This document shows, piece by piece, positions 20,910-30,123 of a stretch of DNA of 64,000 nt. A program made the position numbers and the translations under genes. The notes under the pieces were generated by a model. It saw only the letters and a list, made by a program, of their open reading frames with translations. It had not been told where the DNA came from and ran no database searches. The stretch lies in NCBI RefSeq assembly GCF_009363895.1, contig NZ_CP045434.1:1178001-1242000 (forward strand), read 5' to 3'. The DNA is from Sphingomonas ginsengisoli An et al. 2013 (GTDB lineage: Bacteria > Pseudomonadota > Alphaproteobacteria > Sphingomonadales > Sphingomonadaceae). Within the stretch, counting starts at the first letter, position 1. Each line of letters opens with the position of its first letter.

Positions 20910-22247
20910 CTAAGCCACCAGCCCCAGCGGGTTCTCCACCAGTTCCTTGAGCGTCTTCATCAGGCGGGCGCCGTCGGCGCCGTCGATCGCGCGGTGGTCG
21001 AAGCTGCCGGTGACGCTCATCACGGTAGCGACGGCGAGTTCGTCGCCAACGACATAAGGCCGCTTCTCGCCCGCGCCGACCGCGAGGATCATCGCCTGGG
21101 GCGGGTTGATGACGGCGTCGAACTGCTTGATGCCGTACATGCCCATGTTGCTGATCGACGCGGTGCCGCCCTGATATTCGTTGGGCTGCAGCTTGCCTTC
21201 CTTGGCGCGGCCGGCGAGCTCGTGCATCTCGGTCGAGATCTTGCTCATCGACTTGGCGGCGGCGTCGGTGATGATCGGGGTGATGAGGCCGCCGGGGATG
21301 CTCACCGCAACCGAGATATCGGCGCGGCTGTACTTGATGAGCTCGCCGGGGGTGAAGCTGACGTTGCACTCGGGCACCGCCTCGAGGGCGAGGGCGAGCG
21401 CCTTGATCAGCATGTCGTTGACGCTGAGCTTGACCCCGCGGCCCGACAGGCTCGCGTTGAGTTCGCCGCGTAGCTTGAGCAGCGGATCCAACCGGACATC
21501 GACGGTAAGGTAGATGTGCGGGATCTCACGCTTCGCCTCGGACAGGCGGCGCGCGATCGTCTTGCGCATGTTCGAGAGCTTGGCGACCTCGTGCGGGATG
21601 TCGGTCGTGAACGGCTGCGCGGGCGCCTCGGCGGCCGGGGCCGACGCGGTCGCGGCGGCCGGCGCGGCGGCGGCGGGCTGCGCGGCGGCACCGCCGGCAG
21701 CCTTGCCGAGGTCAGCGCGGACGATGCGGCCGCCGGGACCACTACCGGTCAGGGTCGACAGGTCGATGTTCTGCGCCTGCGCCAGCCGTCGGGCGAGCGG
21801 GCTGGCCTTGACCCGGTCACCGCTCGCGGCGTGCGGAGCCGCCGCCTGGGCGGGCGCGGCCGGGGTCTCGACAGGGGCTGGAGTAGGCGCGGCGGGCGCG
21901 GGTGCAGGCGATGCCGGCGCATCGGCCTTAGGGGCCGGCGCGGCTGGCGGAGCAGCCGGTGCAGGAGCGGCGGGCGCTGCAGCAGCAGCCGCGCTGGCAT
22001 CTTCGCCCTCGCCGGCGATCAGGGCGATCGGCGCGCCGACCTTCACCCCATCGGTGCCCTCGGGAACGAGGATCTTGGCGACGGTGCCCTCGTCGACCGC
22101 CTCGAACTCCATCGTCGCCTTGTCGGTCTCGATCTCGGCGAGGATGTCCCCGCTCTTCACCGAGTCGCCTTCCTTGACCAGCCACTTGGCGAGCGTGCCC
22201 TCCTCCATGGTGGGGGACAGCGCGGGCATCTTGAGTTCGGTCGCCAT
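20910..22247 (-). CDS. pdhC: Dihydrolipoamide acetyltransferase, pyruvate dehydrogenase E2
   Basis: 445 residues. One lipoyl domain is at 1-80 with the lipoylated lysine in ETDKA (K43), then an Ala/Pro-rich linker. The E3/E1-binding domain is near 135-170 ([21 protein letters not shown]). The catalytic domain ends with [12 protein letters not shown], which holds the active-site histidine. It transfers acetyl groups to CoA. The start [17 protein letters not shown] is the family N-terminus; codons upstream are non-coding. E1 genes are not nearby in the window. Confidence 0.95.
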   Translation of the reverse strand: MATELKMPALSPTMEEGTLAKWLVKEGDSVKSGDILAEIETDKATMEFEAVDEGTVAKILVPEGTDGVKVGAPIALIAGEGEDASAAAAAAPAAPAPAAPPAAPAPKADAPASPAPAPAAPTPAPVETPAAPAQAAAPHAASGDRVKASPLARRLAQAQNIDLSTLTGSGPGGRIVRADLGKAAGGAAAQPAAAAPAAATASAPAAEAPAQPFTTDIPHEVAKLSNMRKTIARRLSEAKREIPHIYLTVDVRLDPLLKLRGELNASLSGRGVKLSVNDMLIKALALALEAVPECNVSFTPGELIKYSRADISVAVSIPGGLITPIITDAAAKSMSKISTEMHELAGRAKEGKLQPNEYQGGTASISNMGMYGIKQFDAVINPPQAMILAVGAGEKRPYVVGDELAVATVMSVTGSFDHRAIDGADGARLMKTLKELVENPLGLVA

Positions 22248-22338
22248 GGGGAGCCTTGCTTGAGAGCGGTCGATAAGTGGCCCGCTCAAAGACCAAGCCC
22301 CTTTGCCCGTCAAGCGTCCTGGACTAGACTGGCGGCCG

Positions 22339-22806
22339 ATGGACAGCCCCAAGCGCACCTATCTGGTGGTGATCGATGACAGCCCCGAGGCGCGTCAGGC
22401 GCTGCGCTTCGCCGCGCGCCGCGCCGCCAAGACCGATGGCGCGATCGAGGTGCTGGCGATCACCGAGCCGCAGGATTTCGTCCAATGGGGCGGGGTTCAG
22501 GCGGCGATCGAGGAAGAACAACGGCTGCGGATCGAGGGCAGCGTGTCGAGCGCGGTCGGCGAGATCGTCGATGCTGCCGGGATCACGCCCAACATCATGG
22601 TCCAGGCGGGCGATCCGGTGACCGTCGTCCGCGCGCTCATCGGCACCCGCGACGACATCGCCGCGCTGGTCCTCGGCGCCACCCCCAGCGGCTCCCCCGG
22701 CGTGATGGTCGCCGCCTTCGCCGGCACCGACGCGGGCAAGCTCCCCTGCCCGGTGATGATCATTCCCGGCGGCCTCAGCGACGAGCGGCTTGAGCAGCTT
22801 AGCTGA
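22339..22806 (+). CDS. Universal stress protein family (UspA-like)
   Basis: 155 residues with one Usp fold. The N-terminal strand and loop [22 protein letters not shown] match UspA. The expected ATP-binding G-2x-G-9x-G(S/T) signature is only partly kept ([18 protein letters not shown], then CPVMIIPGG), so nucleotide binding is uncertain. It is transcribed divergently from pdhC with 91 bases between starts. Confidence 0.8.
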   Translation: MDSPKRTYLVVIDDSPEARQALRFAARRAAKTDGAIEVLAITEPQDFVQWGGVQAAIEEEQRLRIEGSVSSAVGEIVDAAGITPNIMVQAGDPVTVVRALIGTRDDIAALVLGATPSGSPGVMVAAFAGTDAGKLPCPVMIIPGGLSDERLEQLS

Positions 22807-22930
22807 GGCGATTTCGACACACAGGTTGCATAAAACGGTTGTTCCGAAATCGTTAACCTTGTAACGCCCCCAGAACAATTTACGACCTCTGGCTGCCCGA
22901 TTTGGGGCGAGTTGATCAGGGGGATCTTCC

Positions 22931-23500
22931 ATGTTCGTATCGATGCGCGCCGTTGGCGGCGCCGCTTTCCTGTGCGCCGCGTCGGCGCTTTCGGCGCAAG
23001 CCGCCCCGGCGGTGCAGGCCGCTCCCGCCGTTCCGGTGATGGTCCAGGCCGTCCCTGCGGTCGCCAATGGCAGCATGCTGCCGAGCAACAGCGACATCTG
23101 GCTGAGTCTCGACAATGAAGCCAACAGCAAGAAGGTGCGGGTCGGCGACACGCTGAGCTTCAAGGTCTCGCGCGACGTGATGGTCGGCCAGTATGTCGTC
23201 ATTCCGCGCGGCACGCCGGGTGTCGGCCACGTCTCCTACCGCACCGGCAAGGGCGCGTTCGGCAAGTCGGCCAAGTTCGAGTTCGATATCGACAGCATCA
23301 GCCTCAACGGCCGCACCGTGCCGGTCACCGGTCACTATCGGGTCGAAGGCCAGGGCAACACCGGCGCCGCCGTCGGCGCGGTGGTCGCGGTCGGCGTGTT
23401 CGGCGCCTTCGTGACCGGCCACAGCGCGATCGCCGCGCAGGGTTCGGAATGGAAGGCTTCGACCAAGGAGCCGATCGCGATCCAGATCGCGTCGAACTAA
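22931..23500 (+). CDS. Exported protein with glycine-zipper segment, unknown function
   Basis: 189 residues. A signal peptide (FLCAASALSAQAAP) is followed by an Ala/Pro/Val-rich spacer. The central domain is beta-rich (DNEANSKKVRVGDTLSFKVSRD, VIPRGTPGVGHV). Near the C-terminus GAAVGAVVAVGVFGAFVTG is a glycine-patterned hydrophobic stretch that may insert into a membrane. No family recognised. The upstream gap (22807-22930) contains no other feature that I can support. Confidence 0.6.
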   Translation: MFVSMRAVGGAAFLCAASALSAQAAPAVQAAPAVPVMVQAVPAVANGSMLPSNSDIWLSLDNEANSKKVRVGDTLSFKVSRDVMVGQYVVIPRGTPGVGHVSYRTGKGAFGKSAKFEFDIDSISLNGRTVPVTGHYRVEGQGNTGAAVGAVVAVGVFGAFVTGHSAIAAQGSEWKASTKEPIAIQIASN

Positions 23501-23504
23501 GCTT

Positions 23505-23984
23505 CTACAGCACGCGGGCGAGCAGCTCGCACAGCGCAACACAGCCCGCTTCGTCCTCCGCGTCGAAGCGGGCTTTTTGCGGGCTGTCGAGGTCGAGCAC
23601 GGCGATCAGCTCGCCCTCGCGCACGAGCGGGACGACCAGCTCGCTCTCGCTCGCCGCGTCGCAGGCGATGTGGCCGGGGAAGGCGTTGACGTCGTCGATC
23701 CGCTGGACGCGCTGCTCGGCCGCGGCGGTGCCGCAGACGCCCTTGCCAAACGGGATGCGGATGCAGGCGGGGCGGCCCTGGAACGGTCCGAGCACCAGTT
23801 CGCCGCCGACATTGCGGTAGAAGCCCGCCCAGTTGAGGTCGGGCAGGCTCTCCCAGATCAGCGCCGCGGCATTGGCCATGTTGGCGATGGGATCGGGTTC
23901 GCCGGTGGTCAGCCCCTCGAGCGCAAGCAGCAGGTCGCGGTAGGCGGTGGGCTTGTCGGCCGCGGTGATCTTGAAGTCGTACAT
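23505..23984 (-). CDS. msrC: Free methionine-(R)-sulfoxide reductase, GAF domain
   Basis: 159 residues forming a single GAF domain. The three cysteines of the fRMsr family are present: C74 in RPACIRIP, C84 in KGVCGTAA and C108 in GHIACDAAS. The segments NWAGFYR and GELIAVLDLDSP are also typical. It reduces free methionine-R-sulfoxide in the cytoplasm with thioredoxin. The start MYDFKITAADK was preferred over a GTG five codons upstream. A dispersed repeat lies just upstream. Confidence 0.9.
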   Translation of the reverse strand: MYDFKITAADKPTAYRDLLLALEGLTTGEPDPIANMANAAALIWESLPDLNWAGFYRNVGGELVLGPFQGRPACIRIPFGKGVCGTAAAEQRVQRIDDVNAFPGHIACDAASESELVVPLVREGELIAVLDLDSPQKARFDAEDEAGCVALCELLARVL

Positions 23985-23993
23985 TACCTGCTC

Positions 23994-24083
23994 CGTCACC
24001 CTGAACTCGGTTCAGGGTCCATCGTCGTTCGGTCGCCGCCGCATGTGTGTCACGGTGGATGCTGAAACAAGTTCAGCATGACG
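23994..24083. repeat. Dispersed intergenic repeat, copy 1 (REP-like)
   Basis: Two inverted units face each other: CACCCTGAA...TTCAGGGT at 23997-24018 and GCTGAAACAAGTTCAGC near 24061-24077, ending in ATGACG. Copy 2 lies at 33766-33855 in the opposite orientation with both ends almost identical and a different middle. It separates msrC from arfB. REP-like elements of this kind are common between genes in sphingomonads. Confidence 0.75.
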
Positions 24084-24089
24084 GGCTTC

Positions 24090-24500
24090 TCAGTAATCCG
24101 TCACGCGTCCCCGTCCGGCCTTGACCGCGCCCCTCCCCTTTTTCGTCTCGACCCGTTTCGCCTTGGCGGCGCGGCTTGGCTTGGTCGGGCGGCGGCGGGC
24201 CTGGCGGACATAAGCGGCGGCGATCAGCTCGGCCAGCCGGCGGCGCGCATCCTCGCGATTGGCTTCCTGGGTGCGATAGTTGCGCGCAGTGATAATCAGC
24301 TCGCCGCCGGTGGTCAGTTTGCTTCCCGCCAGCGACTTCAATTTCTCATAGGCGTGAGGCGGCAAGCCGAGGCGATAGACGTCGACCCGCAGCTGGCAGG
24401 CGGTAGCGACCTTATTGACGTTCTGCCCGCCGGGGCCGGTCGCGGCGAGGAAGCGCTCGGACAGCGCGTCCTCGGGAATGACGACCTCGCCCGGGCTCAC
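24090..24500 (-). CDS. arfB: Alternative ribosome-rescue factor ArfB (peptidyl-tRNA hydrolase)
   Basis: 136 residues. The catalytic GGQ motif lies at residues 24-26 (TGPGGQNVNK), within the RF1-like domain, and a basic C-terminal tail (KPSRAAKAKRVETKKGRG) can enter an empty mRNA channel. It hydrolyses peptidyl-tRNA on stalled ribosomes. Start is GTG at 24498-24500, overlapping the stop of the upstream gene as GTGA, so the two are translationally coupled. Confidence 0.92.
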   Translation of the reverse strand: MSPGEVVIPEDALSERFLAATGPGGQNVNKVATACQLRVDVYRLGLPPHAYEKLKSLAGSKLTTGGELIITARNYRTQEANREDARRRLAELIAAAYVRQARRRPTKPSRAAKAKRVETKKGRGAVKAGRGRVTDY

Positions 24501-25180
24501 GGCAGCAGCTCGCGCCAGCGGCCGAAGCGCTCGGGGACGGCGGCGGTGACGTCGATCTCCTCGCGTGGCGCGCGCGGCACGGCGAGCCGCCAGGCGTGGA
24601 GCAGCATGCCCGCGCCCGGCTCGACCATCGCTCCGCCACGCGCGCTCGCCCCGCCGTAGACGGGATCGCCGACGATCGGCGCGTGGAGCCCGCGCGCGGC
24701 GTGGATGCGCAGCTGGTGGGTGCGGCCGGTCTCGGGGCGAAGCTCGACCAGCGACTGGCCCTCGGCGACCGCGATCCGCCGCCACCGGGTGCGCGAGGGC
24801 TTGCCGCCCTCCTCGACCGTCATGCGCCAGCCGTCGCGCTCGCTGGAGACCTTGGCCAGCGGGAGGTCGATCAGGCCCTCCGTCTCGGCCAACTCCCCGG
24901 CGACAACCGCGAGGTAGGATTTGCGCACCTCGCCCGCCTCGAAGCTCGCCTGGATGCGCTTCACCGCCTTGGGGTTGCGCGCCAGCAGCAGGCAGCCGCT
25001 GGTATCCTGGTCGAGCCGGTGCATCGCGACCGGCGGCCGCTGGAAGCCGCACTTGAGCTCGTCGATCCGACTCTCAACGCTCGGCCCGCCTGCGCGCGGG
25101 CGATCGACCGGCAGTCCGGCCGGCTTGTCGATCACCAGAGCTTCGGCGTCGATGAAGATGATCCGGTCGGAAAGGGACAT
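24497..25180 (-). CDS. RluA-family pseudouridine synthase
   Basis: 227 residues. The catalytic motif HRLDQDTSG is at 54-62 with the nucleophile D57; RPETGRTHQLRIH in the middle binds RNA and the C-terminal MLLHAWRL block is typical. No S4 domain precedes it, so it is of the short RluA/TruC type; the target uridine cannot be told. It forms a pair with arfB. Confidence 0.88.
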   Translation of the reverse strand: MSLSDRIIFIDAEALVIDKPAGLPVDRPRAGGPSVESRIDELKCGFQRPPVAMHRLDQDTSGCLLLARNPKAVKRIQASFEAGEVRKSYLAVVAGELAETEGLIDLPLAKVSSERDGWRMTVEEGGKPSRTRWRRIAVAEGQSLVELRPETGRTHQLRIHAARGLHAPIVGDPVYGGASARGGAMVEPGAGMLLHAWRLAVPRAPREEIDVTAAVPERFGRWRELLP

Positions 25181-25252
25181 GGATGCGCGGTGGCACGCCG
25201 CCGCCTGCTCCGCAACAAGGCCGCCCTCTCGTCACTGATGCACAAGCGCAAC

Positions 25253-25267
25253 GATTCCACCGGAATC
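25253..25267. promoter_or_regulatory. Two GANTC methylation sites upstream of ctrA
   Basis: GATTC (25253-25257) and GAATC (25263-25267) form an inverted pair GATTCC-ACC-GGAATC about 140 bases before the ctrA start. GANTC is the target of the CcrM adenine methyltransferase of alphaproteobacteria, and in Caulobacter a GANTC site tunes the ctrA P1 promoter. The sites are seen directly; their role here is inference. Confidence 0.6.
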
Positions 25268-25313
25268 CAGTCGTTTAGGCGATATTAACCTTTGTCGACG
25301 AAATCCCGAATGG

Positions 25314-25349
25314 TTAATGGACGCTTCAAGGCCGTTAAGCTCGCGTAAC
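25314..25349. promoter_or_regulatory. Two CtrA-box-like sites upstream of ctrA
   Basis: TTAA-N7-TTCA (25314-25328) and TTAA-N7-TAAC (25335-25349) each match the CtrA consensus TTAA-N7-TTAA in the first half and partly in the second. Their starts are 21 bases apart, two helical turns. A further TTAA lies at 25285. They sit 54-90 bases before the ctrA start, consistent with autoregulation. Confidence 0.5.
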
Positions 25350-25402
25350 GCTCTATGATGAGCATCGAGTGAGTAACCGGCCTCTGAACGGGGGAACTAG
25401 CG

Positions 25403-26110
25403 ATGCGCGTACTGCTGATCGAGGACGAGCCGACCACCGCCAAGAGCATCGAGCTGATGCTCGGGACCGAAGGCTTCAACGTCTACACGACCGATTTGGG
25501 CGAAGAGGGCCTCGATCTGGGCAAGCTGTATGATTACGACATCATCCTGCTCGACCTGAACCTGCCCGACATGCACGGCTATGACGTACTGAAGAAGCTG
25601 CGCACCGCCAAGGTCGCGACGCCGGTGCTGATCCTGTCGGGCATCGGCGAGATGGACAGCAAGGTCCGCGCGCTGGGCTTCGGCGCCGACGACTATGTCA
25701 CCAAGCCGTTCCACCGCGATGAGCTGGTCGCCCGCATCCACGCCATCGTCCGCCGTTCGAAGGGCCACAGCCAGTCGGTCATCCGCACCGGCAAGCTGGC
25801 GGTCAACCTCGACGCCAAGACGGTCGAAGTGGACTCGAACCGCGTCCACCTGACCGGCAAGGAATATGCGATGCTGGAGCTGCTGTCGCTCCGCAAGGGC
25901 ACCACGCTCACCAAGGAGATGTTCCTCAACCATCTCTACGGCGGGATGGACGAGCCCGAACTCAAGATCATCGACGTCTTCATCTGCAAGCTCAGGAAGA
26001 AGCTGAGCCTCGCGTGCGGCGGCGACAATTACATCGAGACCGTGTGGGGCCGCGGCTACGTGCTGCGCGATCCCAACGAGGCCGAACTGCCCGAAGCGGC
26101 GGTCGCCTGA
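25403..26110 (+). CDS. ctrA: Cell-cycle response regulator CtrA
   Basis: 235 residues. The receiver domain (1-115) has the acidic pocket EDEP, phospho-acceptor D51 (LLDLNLPD) and the lysine in DDYVTKPF. The OmpR-type winged helix (130-225) has [12 protein letters not shown] and [13 protein letters not shown], a recognition helix nearly invariant in CtrA. GGGGGAA lies before the ATG. It controls division, motility or stress genes in different alphaproteobacteria. The last dozen residues ([11 protein letters not shown]) are variable. Confidence 0.95.
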   Translation: MRVLLIEDEPTTAKSIELMLGTEGFNVYTTDLGEEGLDLGKLYDYDIILLDLNLPDMHGYDVLKKLRTAKVATPVLILSGIGEMDSKVRALGFGADDYVTKPFHRDELVARIHAIVRRSKGHSQSVIRTGKLAVNLDAKTVEVDSNRVHLTGKEYAMLELLSLRKGTTLTKEMFLNHLYGGMDEPELKIIDVFICKLRKKLSLACGGDNYIETVWGRGYVLRDPNEAELPEAAVA

Positions 26111-26114
26111 CCGA

Positions 26115-27524
26115 TCAGCTCCCGGCCCTCATGCCAAGTGCGAGGGCCGTGGGCACCAGGACCAGGAGTGGGAGCGCGATGACCAGCCAGCGCGGGAGAC
26201 TGCGCTGGCTGTCTCGTATCTGCGCCCACAGCAGCAATGCGGCGAGCGCAGCGGCGAACCAGGTCCACAACTGATAGCGCATCCCGGTCGCGACCCCGAC
26301 CAGGAGATAGCCGCTGCCGTAGAGGAAGCCCGACGCGGCAAGTGCGAGCAATGGCCCGCGCACCCCGAGCGCGAGCCCGGCGATCAGCCCGGCGAGCGCG
26401 ACCAGCAGCCAGACGAACGGCCAGCCGAGCGGACTATGGACGACGAGAGTATCGGCGCTCGCGACGAGCGACCGCGCGGCGTTGGACGCGACCTGGAAAT
26501 GCCAGGGATTGTCGGCCGACTGGATCCAGCCGGTGCTGTCGGGACTGGCGCGGATGAGAAAATAGGTCGCCTGGTTGAAGTGCGCGAGCCGATGCTCGGC
26601 ATAAGCGACGGGATGGTGGCGGATGGCGTCGATCCAGAGCGCCTTGGGATCAAGATCGTCGTCGTCGACCAGCGGCTGGATCGCGTCGAACCCAAGCGGA
26701 CACGGCGTCTTGGCCCAGTCTGAATAGGTGTCCCACTGGAAAGGATCGTAGCAGCGCTCGTTGACCCGCACCGGGTCGGCGACGCCGAGATCGGGAAAGA
26801 CGTTCTGCCCGCTGAAGTGAGTGATCCCGCCAAGGTCGAAGATGACGAGCGACTGCTGGACGCCGGTCTGCTCGGCCTCGAGCGCGCGCGCGATCGCCGG
26901 GCCGATGGCGAGGAAGGCGGCGACGAACAATAAGGCGGCGAGAATTCGCCGCGGCCAGGTCTTGAGCCAGTTCGCGGGGAGCGCGGCGAGTGCGAGCGGC
27001 AGGCAGGCGAGGAAAGCGTTGAAGCGCAGCGCCGCGGCGAACATCAGCAACGCGAAGATCGCGAGGCGGGTCAGCCACTGCCGACCCTCTCCTCGCATGT
27101 CGCCTAACCACAGCACCAAGCCGGTCGCCGCAAGCAGCGAGCCGGCCATCAGGCAGTCCTTGGTCACCGCCCCCATCAGCATCAGCGCGCCGGGCAGCCA
27201 ACCGACCGCGACGAGGCCGAGCGCGGTGCGGCGCCATCCGCGCCGCCACGCCCAGGCGCCGATCAGCGCCAGCCCACCCCACGCCAGCAGGAGTTGCAGC
27301 AGGAGCATCGGCGCCGGGCTGGGCCAGAGGAAGCTCAGCTGTCGCCACAGCCACGCCATCACCGGCGGGTGCCAATCCTCATAAGCGTTGTCGACCGACT
27401 GCTGATATTGCCAGCGCGCATCGTCGATCATCACGCCCGGCCAGAAGCCGCGCGCGGTCAGCAGCAATCCGGCGAGGGCGGCGACCCAGACGGGCCACGG
27501 CCACCGACCGGTCCAGCGTCCCAT
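26115..27524 (-). CDS. Polytopic membrane protein, possible glycosyltransferase-C-type
   Basis: About 469 residues with roughly nine to eleven predicted membrane helices. After the first helix an acidic loop VMIDDARWQYQQS and then DWHPPVMAWLWRQL recall the first periplasmic loop of mannosyltransferase-like GT-C enzymes, where Asp residues bind the lipid-linked donor; this is a loose similarity. A large loop (NERCYDPFQWDTY) separates the last helices. The open frame extends 63 codons further upstream through two short direct repeats; the start at 27524 (MGRWTGRWP) is preferred but uncertain. Confidence 0.6.
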   Translation of the reverse strand: MGRWTGRWPWPVWVAALAGLLLTARGFWPGVMIDDARWQYQQSVDNAYEDWHPPVMAWLWRQLSFLWPSPAPMLLLQLLLAWGGLALIGAWAWRRGWRRTALGLVAVGWLPGALMLMGAVTKDCLMAGSLLAATGLVLWLGDMRGEGRQWLTRLAIFALLMFAAALRFNAFLACLPLALAALPANWLKTWPRRILAALLFVAAFLAIGPAIARALEAEQTGVQQSLVIFDLGGITHFSGQNVFPDLGVADPVRVNERCYDPFQWDTYSDWAKTPCPLGFDAIQPLVDDDDLDPKALWIDAIRHHPVAYAEHRLAHFNQATYFLIRASPDSTGWIQSADNPWHFQVASNAARSLVASADTLVVHSPLGWPFVWLLVALAGLIAGLALGVRGPLLALAASGFLYGSGYLLVGVATGMRYQLWTWFAAALAALLLWAQIRDSQRSLPRWLVIALPLLVLVPTALALGMRAGS

Positions 27525-27531
27525 CCTGAGC

Positions 27532-27556
27532 CGCGAAGTTTCCAAGTTTCCCTGGT
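27532..27556 (-). repeat. Short direct repeat, copy nearer the membrane protein gene
   Basis: Minus-strand sequence ACCAGGGAAACTTGGAAACT followed by TCGCG. It is identical to the copy at 27616-27640 except for one base (ACTTGG against ACATGG). The two are 84 bases apart and lie 8 and 92 bases upstream of the chosen start. Confidence 0.7.
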
Positions 27557-27615
27557 GCGGGGTCAGGATCGGCGCCGAAGGCTGCTCGGGCCAGGCCGTC
27601 TGTCCCGGGACGGCA

Positions 27616-27640
27616 CGCGAAGTTTCCATGTTTCCCTGGT
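27616..27640 (-). repeat. Short direct repeat, upstream copy
   Basis: Minus-strand sequence ACCAGGGAAACATGGAAACT followed by TCGCG; partner of the copy at 27532-27556 with one mismatch. If translated in the open frame both would read GNxETSR. Confidence 0.7.
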
Positions 27641-27867
27641 TCAGCCACCAGTGCGGCGACGAGACGTCGACCTGGCGCTTCCCGCTCCCCTCCCCGTCAT
27701 CCTGCGCCGTCATGACCGAAACCGCCCTCGCCGAGGGAATAGCGAAGCAGGCGAAACCCTATTGTTCAAGCTGGTCGGAAGCCGGGGCCGGCAAAGTTCA
27801 TGTGCGGTCGACGCCCGCGGGACTTGCCGATGCCGGAGAGAGGAAAGACCGGTTAGGTTGGCTGCGC

Positions 27868-28662
27868 TCAGACCTTGAGGCCGCGCTGGCGCAGCACGCG
27901 GTCGAGGCGCGGGGCATGCGACGGGGCCGGCGGCTCGAACCGCTGCCAGCCCTCGCGCCCGAGTTTCTCCATCGGCCGGAACTGCGCCTTATAGGCCATC
28001 CGGTCCGACCCCTCGACCCAATAGCCGAGGTAGACGAAGGGCAGGCCCGCGCGGGCGGCGCGGATGATGTGGTCGAGGATGATGAAGGTGCCCAGTCCTT
28101 TGCGCGCCTCGGGACCGACATCGTAGAAGCTGTAGATCATCGACAGCCCGTCGTTCTGCTGGTCACTGAGGCAGGCGCCGACGAGGCGGCCCGGGCGGCC
28201 GTCGACCGAGGGCTCGCGATATTCGACGACATAGGTGCGGACCGGGGTCTGCTCGACCATGTCGGCGAAGTCGTTCTCGTCCATCTCGGCCATACCGCCG
28301 CCGGGGTGGCGCTGGGCGAGATAGTGGCGAAGCAGCGCATATTGCTCCTCGGTGGTCCACGGCTTGCAGGCGGTGACCTCGAGGTCGGCGTAGCGCTTGA
28401 GCAATTTGCGCTGGGTGCGGGTGGGCGTGAATTCGTTGGCGTCGACCCGGACCGACACGCAGGCCTGGCAGTCGACGCAGCTCGGCCGGTAGGCGACCGA
28501 TTGCGAGCGACGGAAACCGATCCGGCCGAGCGCCTCGTTCAGTTCACTCGCCTGGTGGCCCGACAGCTCGGTAAAGACCTTCCGCTCGGTCTTGCCGGGC
28601 AGATAGGGGCACGGGCTCGGCGACGTGACGAAGAATTTCGGGAAGCGGAAAGGGGCACTCAC
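27868..28662 (-). CDS. bpt: Aspartate/glutamate leucyltransferase (N-degron pathway)
   Basis: 264 residues of the arginyltransferase (ATE) family. The N-terminal half has [14 protein letters not shown] and the conserved [23 protein letters not shown] with clustered cysteines; the C-terminal half has [22 protein letters not shown] and [20 protein letters not shown]. It adds leucine to proteins with N-terminal Asp or Glu, marking them for ClpS/ClpAP. Bacterial members of this length are usually Bpt rather than arginyltransferases. Confidence 0.9.
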   Translation of the reverse strand: MSAPFRFPKFFVTSPSPCPYLPGKTERKVFTELSGHQASELNEALGRIGFRRSQSVAYRPSCVDCQACVSVRVDANEFTPTRTQRKLLKRYADLEVTACKPWTTEEQYALLRHYLAQRHPGGGMAEMDENDFADMVEQTPVRTYVVEYREPSVDGRPGRLVGACLSDQQNDGLSMIYSFYDVGPEARKGLGTFIILDHIIRAARAGLPFVYLGYWVEGSDRMAYKAQFRPMEKLGREGWQRFEPPAPSHAPRLDRVLRQRGLKV

Positions 28663-28855
28663 GAGTCCGGCGGCTCCGGCAAAAGGTTACGAAAATGTTT
28701 ATGTGCCGGTTGAACGCGCATGGGAAGGGGTCGCTCCCTCCCTATCGTGGTTAAGGCGCCAGTCTGTATCGTGGTGGGGCAACGGACCTGCCGCGCGGCC
28801 CCGGCAATCCCGTCGCCGCCTTCGTTTCTCCCTCCCCAAAGGGCCGGGAAGATCG

Positions 28856-30070
28856 TTAATCGAGCCGCTCGCGATGGACCTGGAAGCCCTGCTCCTGGAG
28901 CTTGGCTTCGAGCGCGTCGATGTCGCCGGCGTCGCGCGCTTCGACCTCGACCTCGATCTCGGTGTCCTTGGCGGGCAGCGCGGTGAAGATGCGGTTGTGG
29001 TAGACCTCGACCACGTTGACGCCCTGCTCCCAGATGATCCGGGTGATATTGGCGAGCGCGCCGGGACGGTCCTGGGCGAAGATGCGCAGGCGAGCGATGC
29101 GGCCGCAGCGGACCAGCTCGCGGATGAGGACGTTGGCGAGCAGATGCGTGTCGATGTTGCCGCCGCACAGGATGGTGGCGACGCGCTTGCCGGCGAACTG
29201 CTCTTTCTTCGCCAGGATGAGCGCGAGGCCGGCGGCCCCCGCCCCTTCGACCACGGTCTTCTCGATCCCGACCAGCAGCGCGACGGCATGCTCGATGTGG
29301 CGCTCCTCGACCAGCTCGATGCGGTCGACGTTCTTTGCGATCACCTGGCGGGTGAGGCGACCGGGTTCCTTGACCGCGATGCCCTCGGCGAGCGTGTCGC
29401 CGCCGATCGCGCCGTGCCCTCCCTCGATGACGTTCTTCATCGAGGGGTAAAGGGTCGCCTCGACGCCGATGACTTCAATCTCGGGCTTGAGCGCCTTGAT
29501 CGCGGTGGCGATGCCGCTGATGAGCCCGCCGCCGCCGATCGGGACAACCACGCAGTCGAGATCGGGGACCTGGTCGAGCAATTCGAGCCCGACGGTCCCG
29601 GCGCCAGCCATGATCTTGGGGTCGTCGAAGGGGTGGACGAACACCAGCCCGTCGGCTTCGGCGACGTCAAGCGCATGGGCGTAGGCGTCGTCGAACCGCT
29701 CGCCGTGGAGGATCACTCGGGCGCCATGCTCGCGGGTCTGGCTGATCTTCATCGCCGGGGTGTTGGTCGGCATGACGATGGTGACCGGGATGCCGAGGCG
29801 GCGGCCGTGATAGGCGACCGCCTGGGCGTGGTTGCCAGCCGAGGCGGCGATAACGCCCTTGGCGCGCTCTTCCTCGGTCAGCGAGAGCAATTTGTTGAGC
29901 GCGCCGCGTTCCTTGTAGGCCGCGGTGAACTGGAGGTTCTCGAACTTGAGCCAGACATCGGCGCCGGTGATCTCGGAGAGGGTGCGGCTGCGCTGGGTCG
30001 GGGTCAGCTGGACCGCGCCGGCGATCTGCTCCGCGGCGGCGCGGATGTCGGACAGGGTGGGAAGCTCCAT
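28856..30070 (-). CDS. ilvA: Threonine ammonia-lyase (threonine deaminase) with ACT domain
   Basis: 404 residues. The PLP lysine lies in FTAAYKERGALNKL, the phosphate loop in GGGGLISGIATA, and SAGNHAQAVA is typical. The last 75 residues are one ACT domain (RIFAQDRPGALANITRIIWEQG). It turns threonine into 2-oxobutanoate, the first step to isoleucine. One ACT domain at this length marks the short class, which can be either catabolic (TdcB-like) or biosynthetic; without a second threonine deaminase in view ilvA is the working name. Confidence 0.85.
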   Translation of the reverse strand: MELPTLSDIRAAAEQIAGAVQLTPTQRSRTLSEITGADVWLKFENLQFTAAYKERGALNKLLSLTEEERAKGVIAASAGNHAQAVAYHGRRLGIPVTIVMPTNTPAMKISQTREHGARVILHGERFDDAYAHALDVAEADGLVFVHPFDDPKIMAGAGTVGLELLDQVPDLDCVVVPIGGGGLISGIATAIKALKPEIEVIGVEATLYPSMKNVIEGGHGAIGGDTLAEGIAVKEPGRLTRQVIAKNVDRIELVEERHIEHAVALLVGIEKTVVEGAGAAGLALILAKKEQFAGKRVATILCGGNIDTHLLANVLIRELVRCGRIARLRIFAQDRPGALANITRIIWEQGVNVVEVYHNRIFTALPAKDTEIEVEVEARDAGDIDALEAKLQEQGFQVHRERLD

Positions 30071-30123
30071 GGGCGCCTCCGCTAGCCCTTCCGGCGGAGC
30101 GGAACAATGCTAGGCTGGCGCGC

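Larger units (their letters stand above)
27525..27867. other. 343-base gap with two short direct repeats, otherwise no feature seen
   Basis: Between bpt and the membrane protein start there is no recognisable gene. A minus-strand frame is open through part of it but its protein sequence is low-complexity and unlike a signal or domain. It holds the two direct repeats listed separately (27532-27556 and 27616-27640) and presumably the promoter of the membrane protein. Confidence 0.5.

Noticed and set aside
22807..22930. CtrA box in the leader of the exported protein gene at 22931
   Set aside because: Only one TTAA half-site followed by non-matching bases seven positions later.
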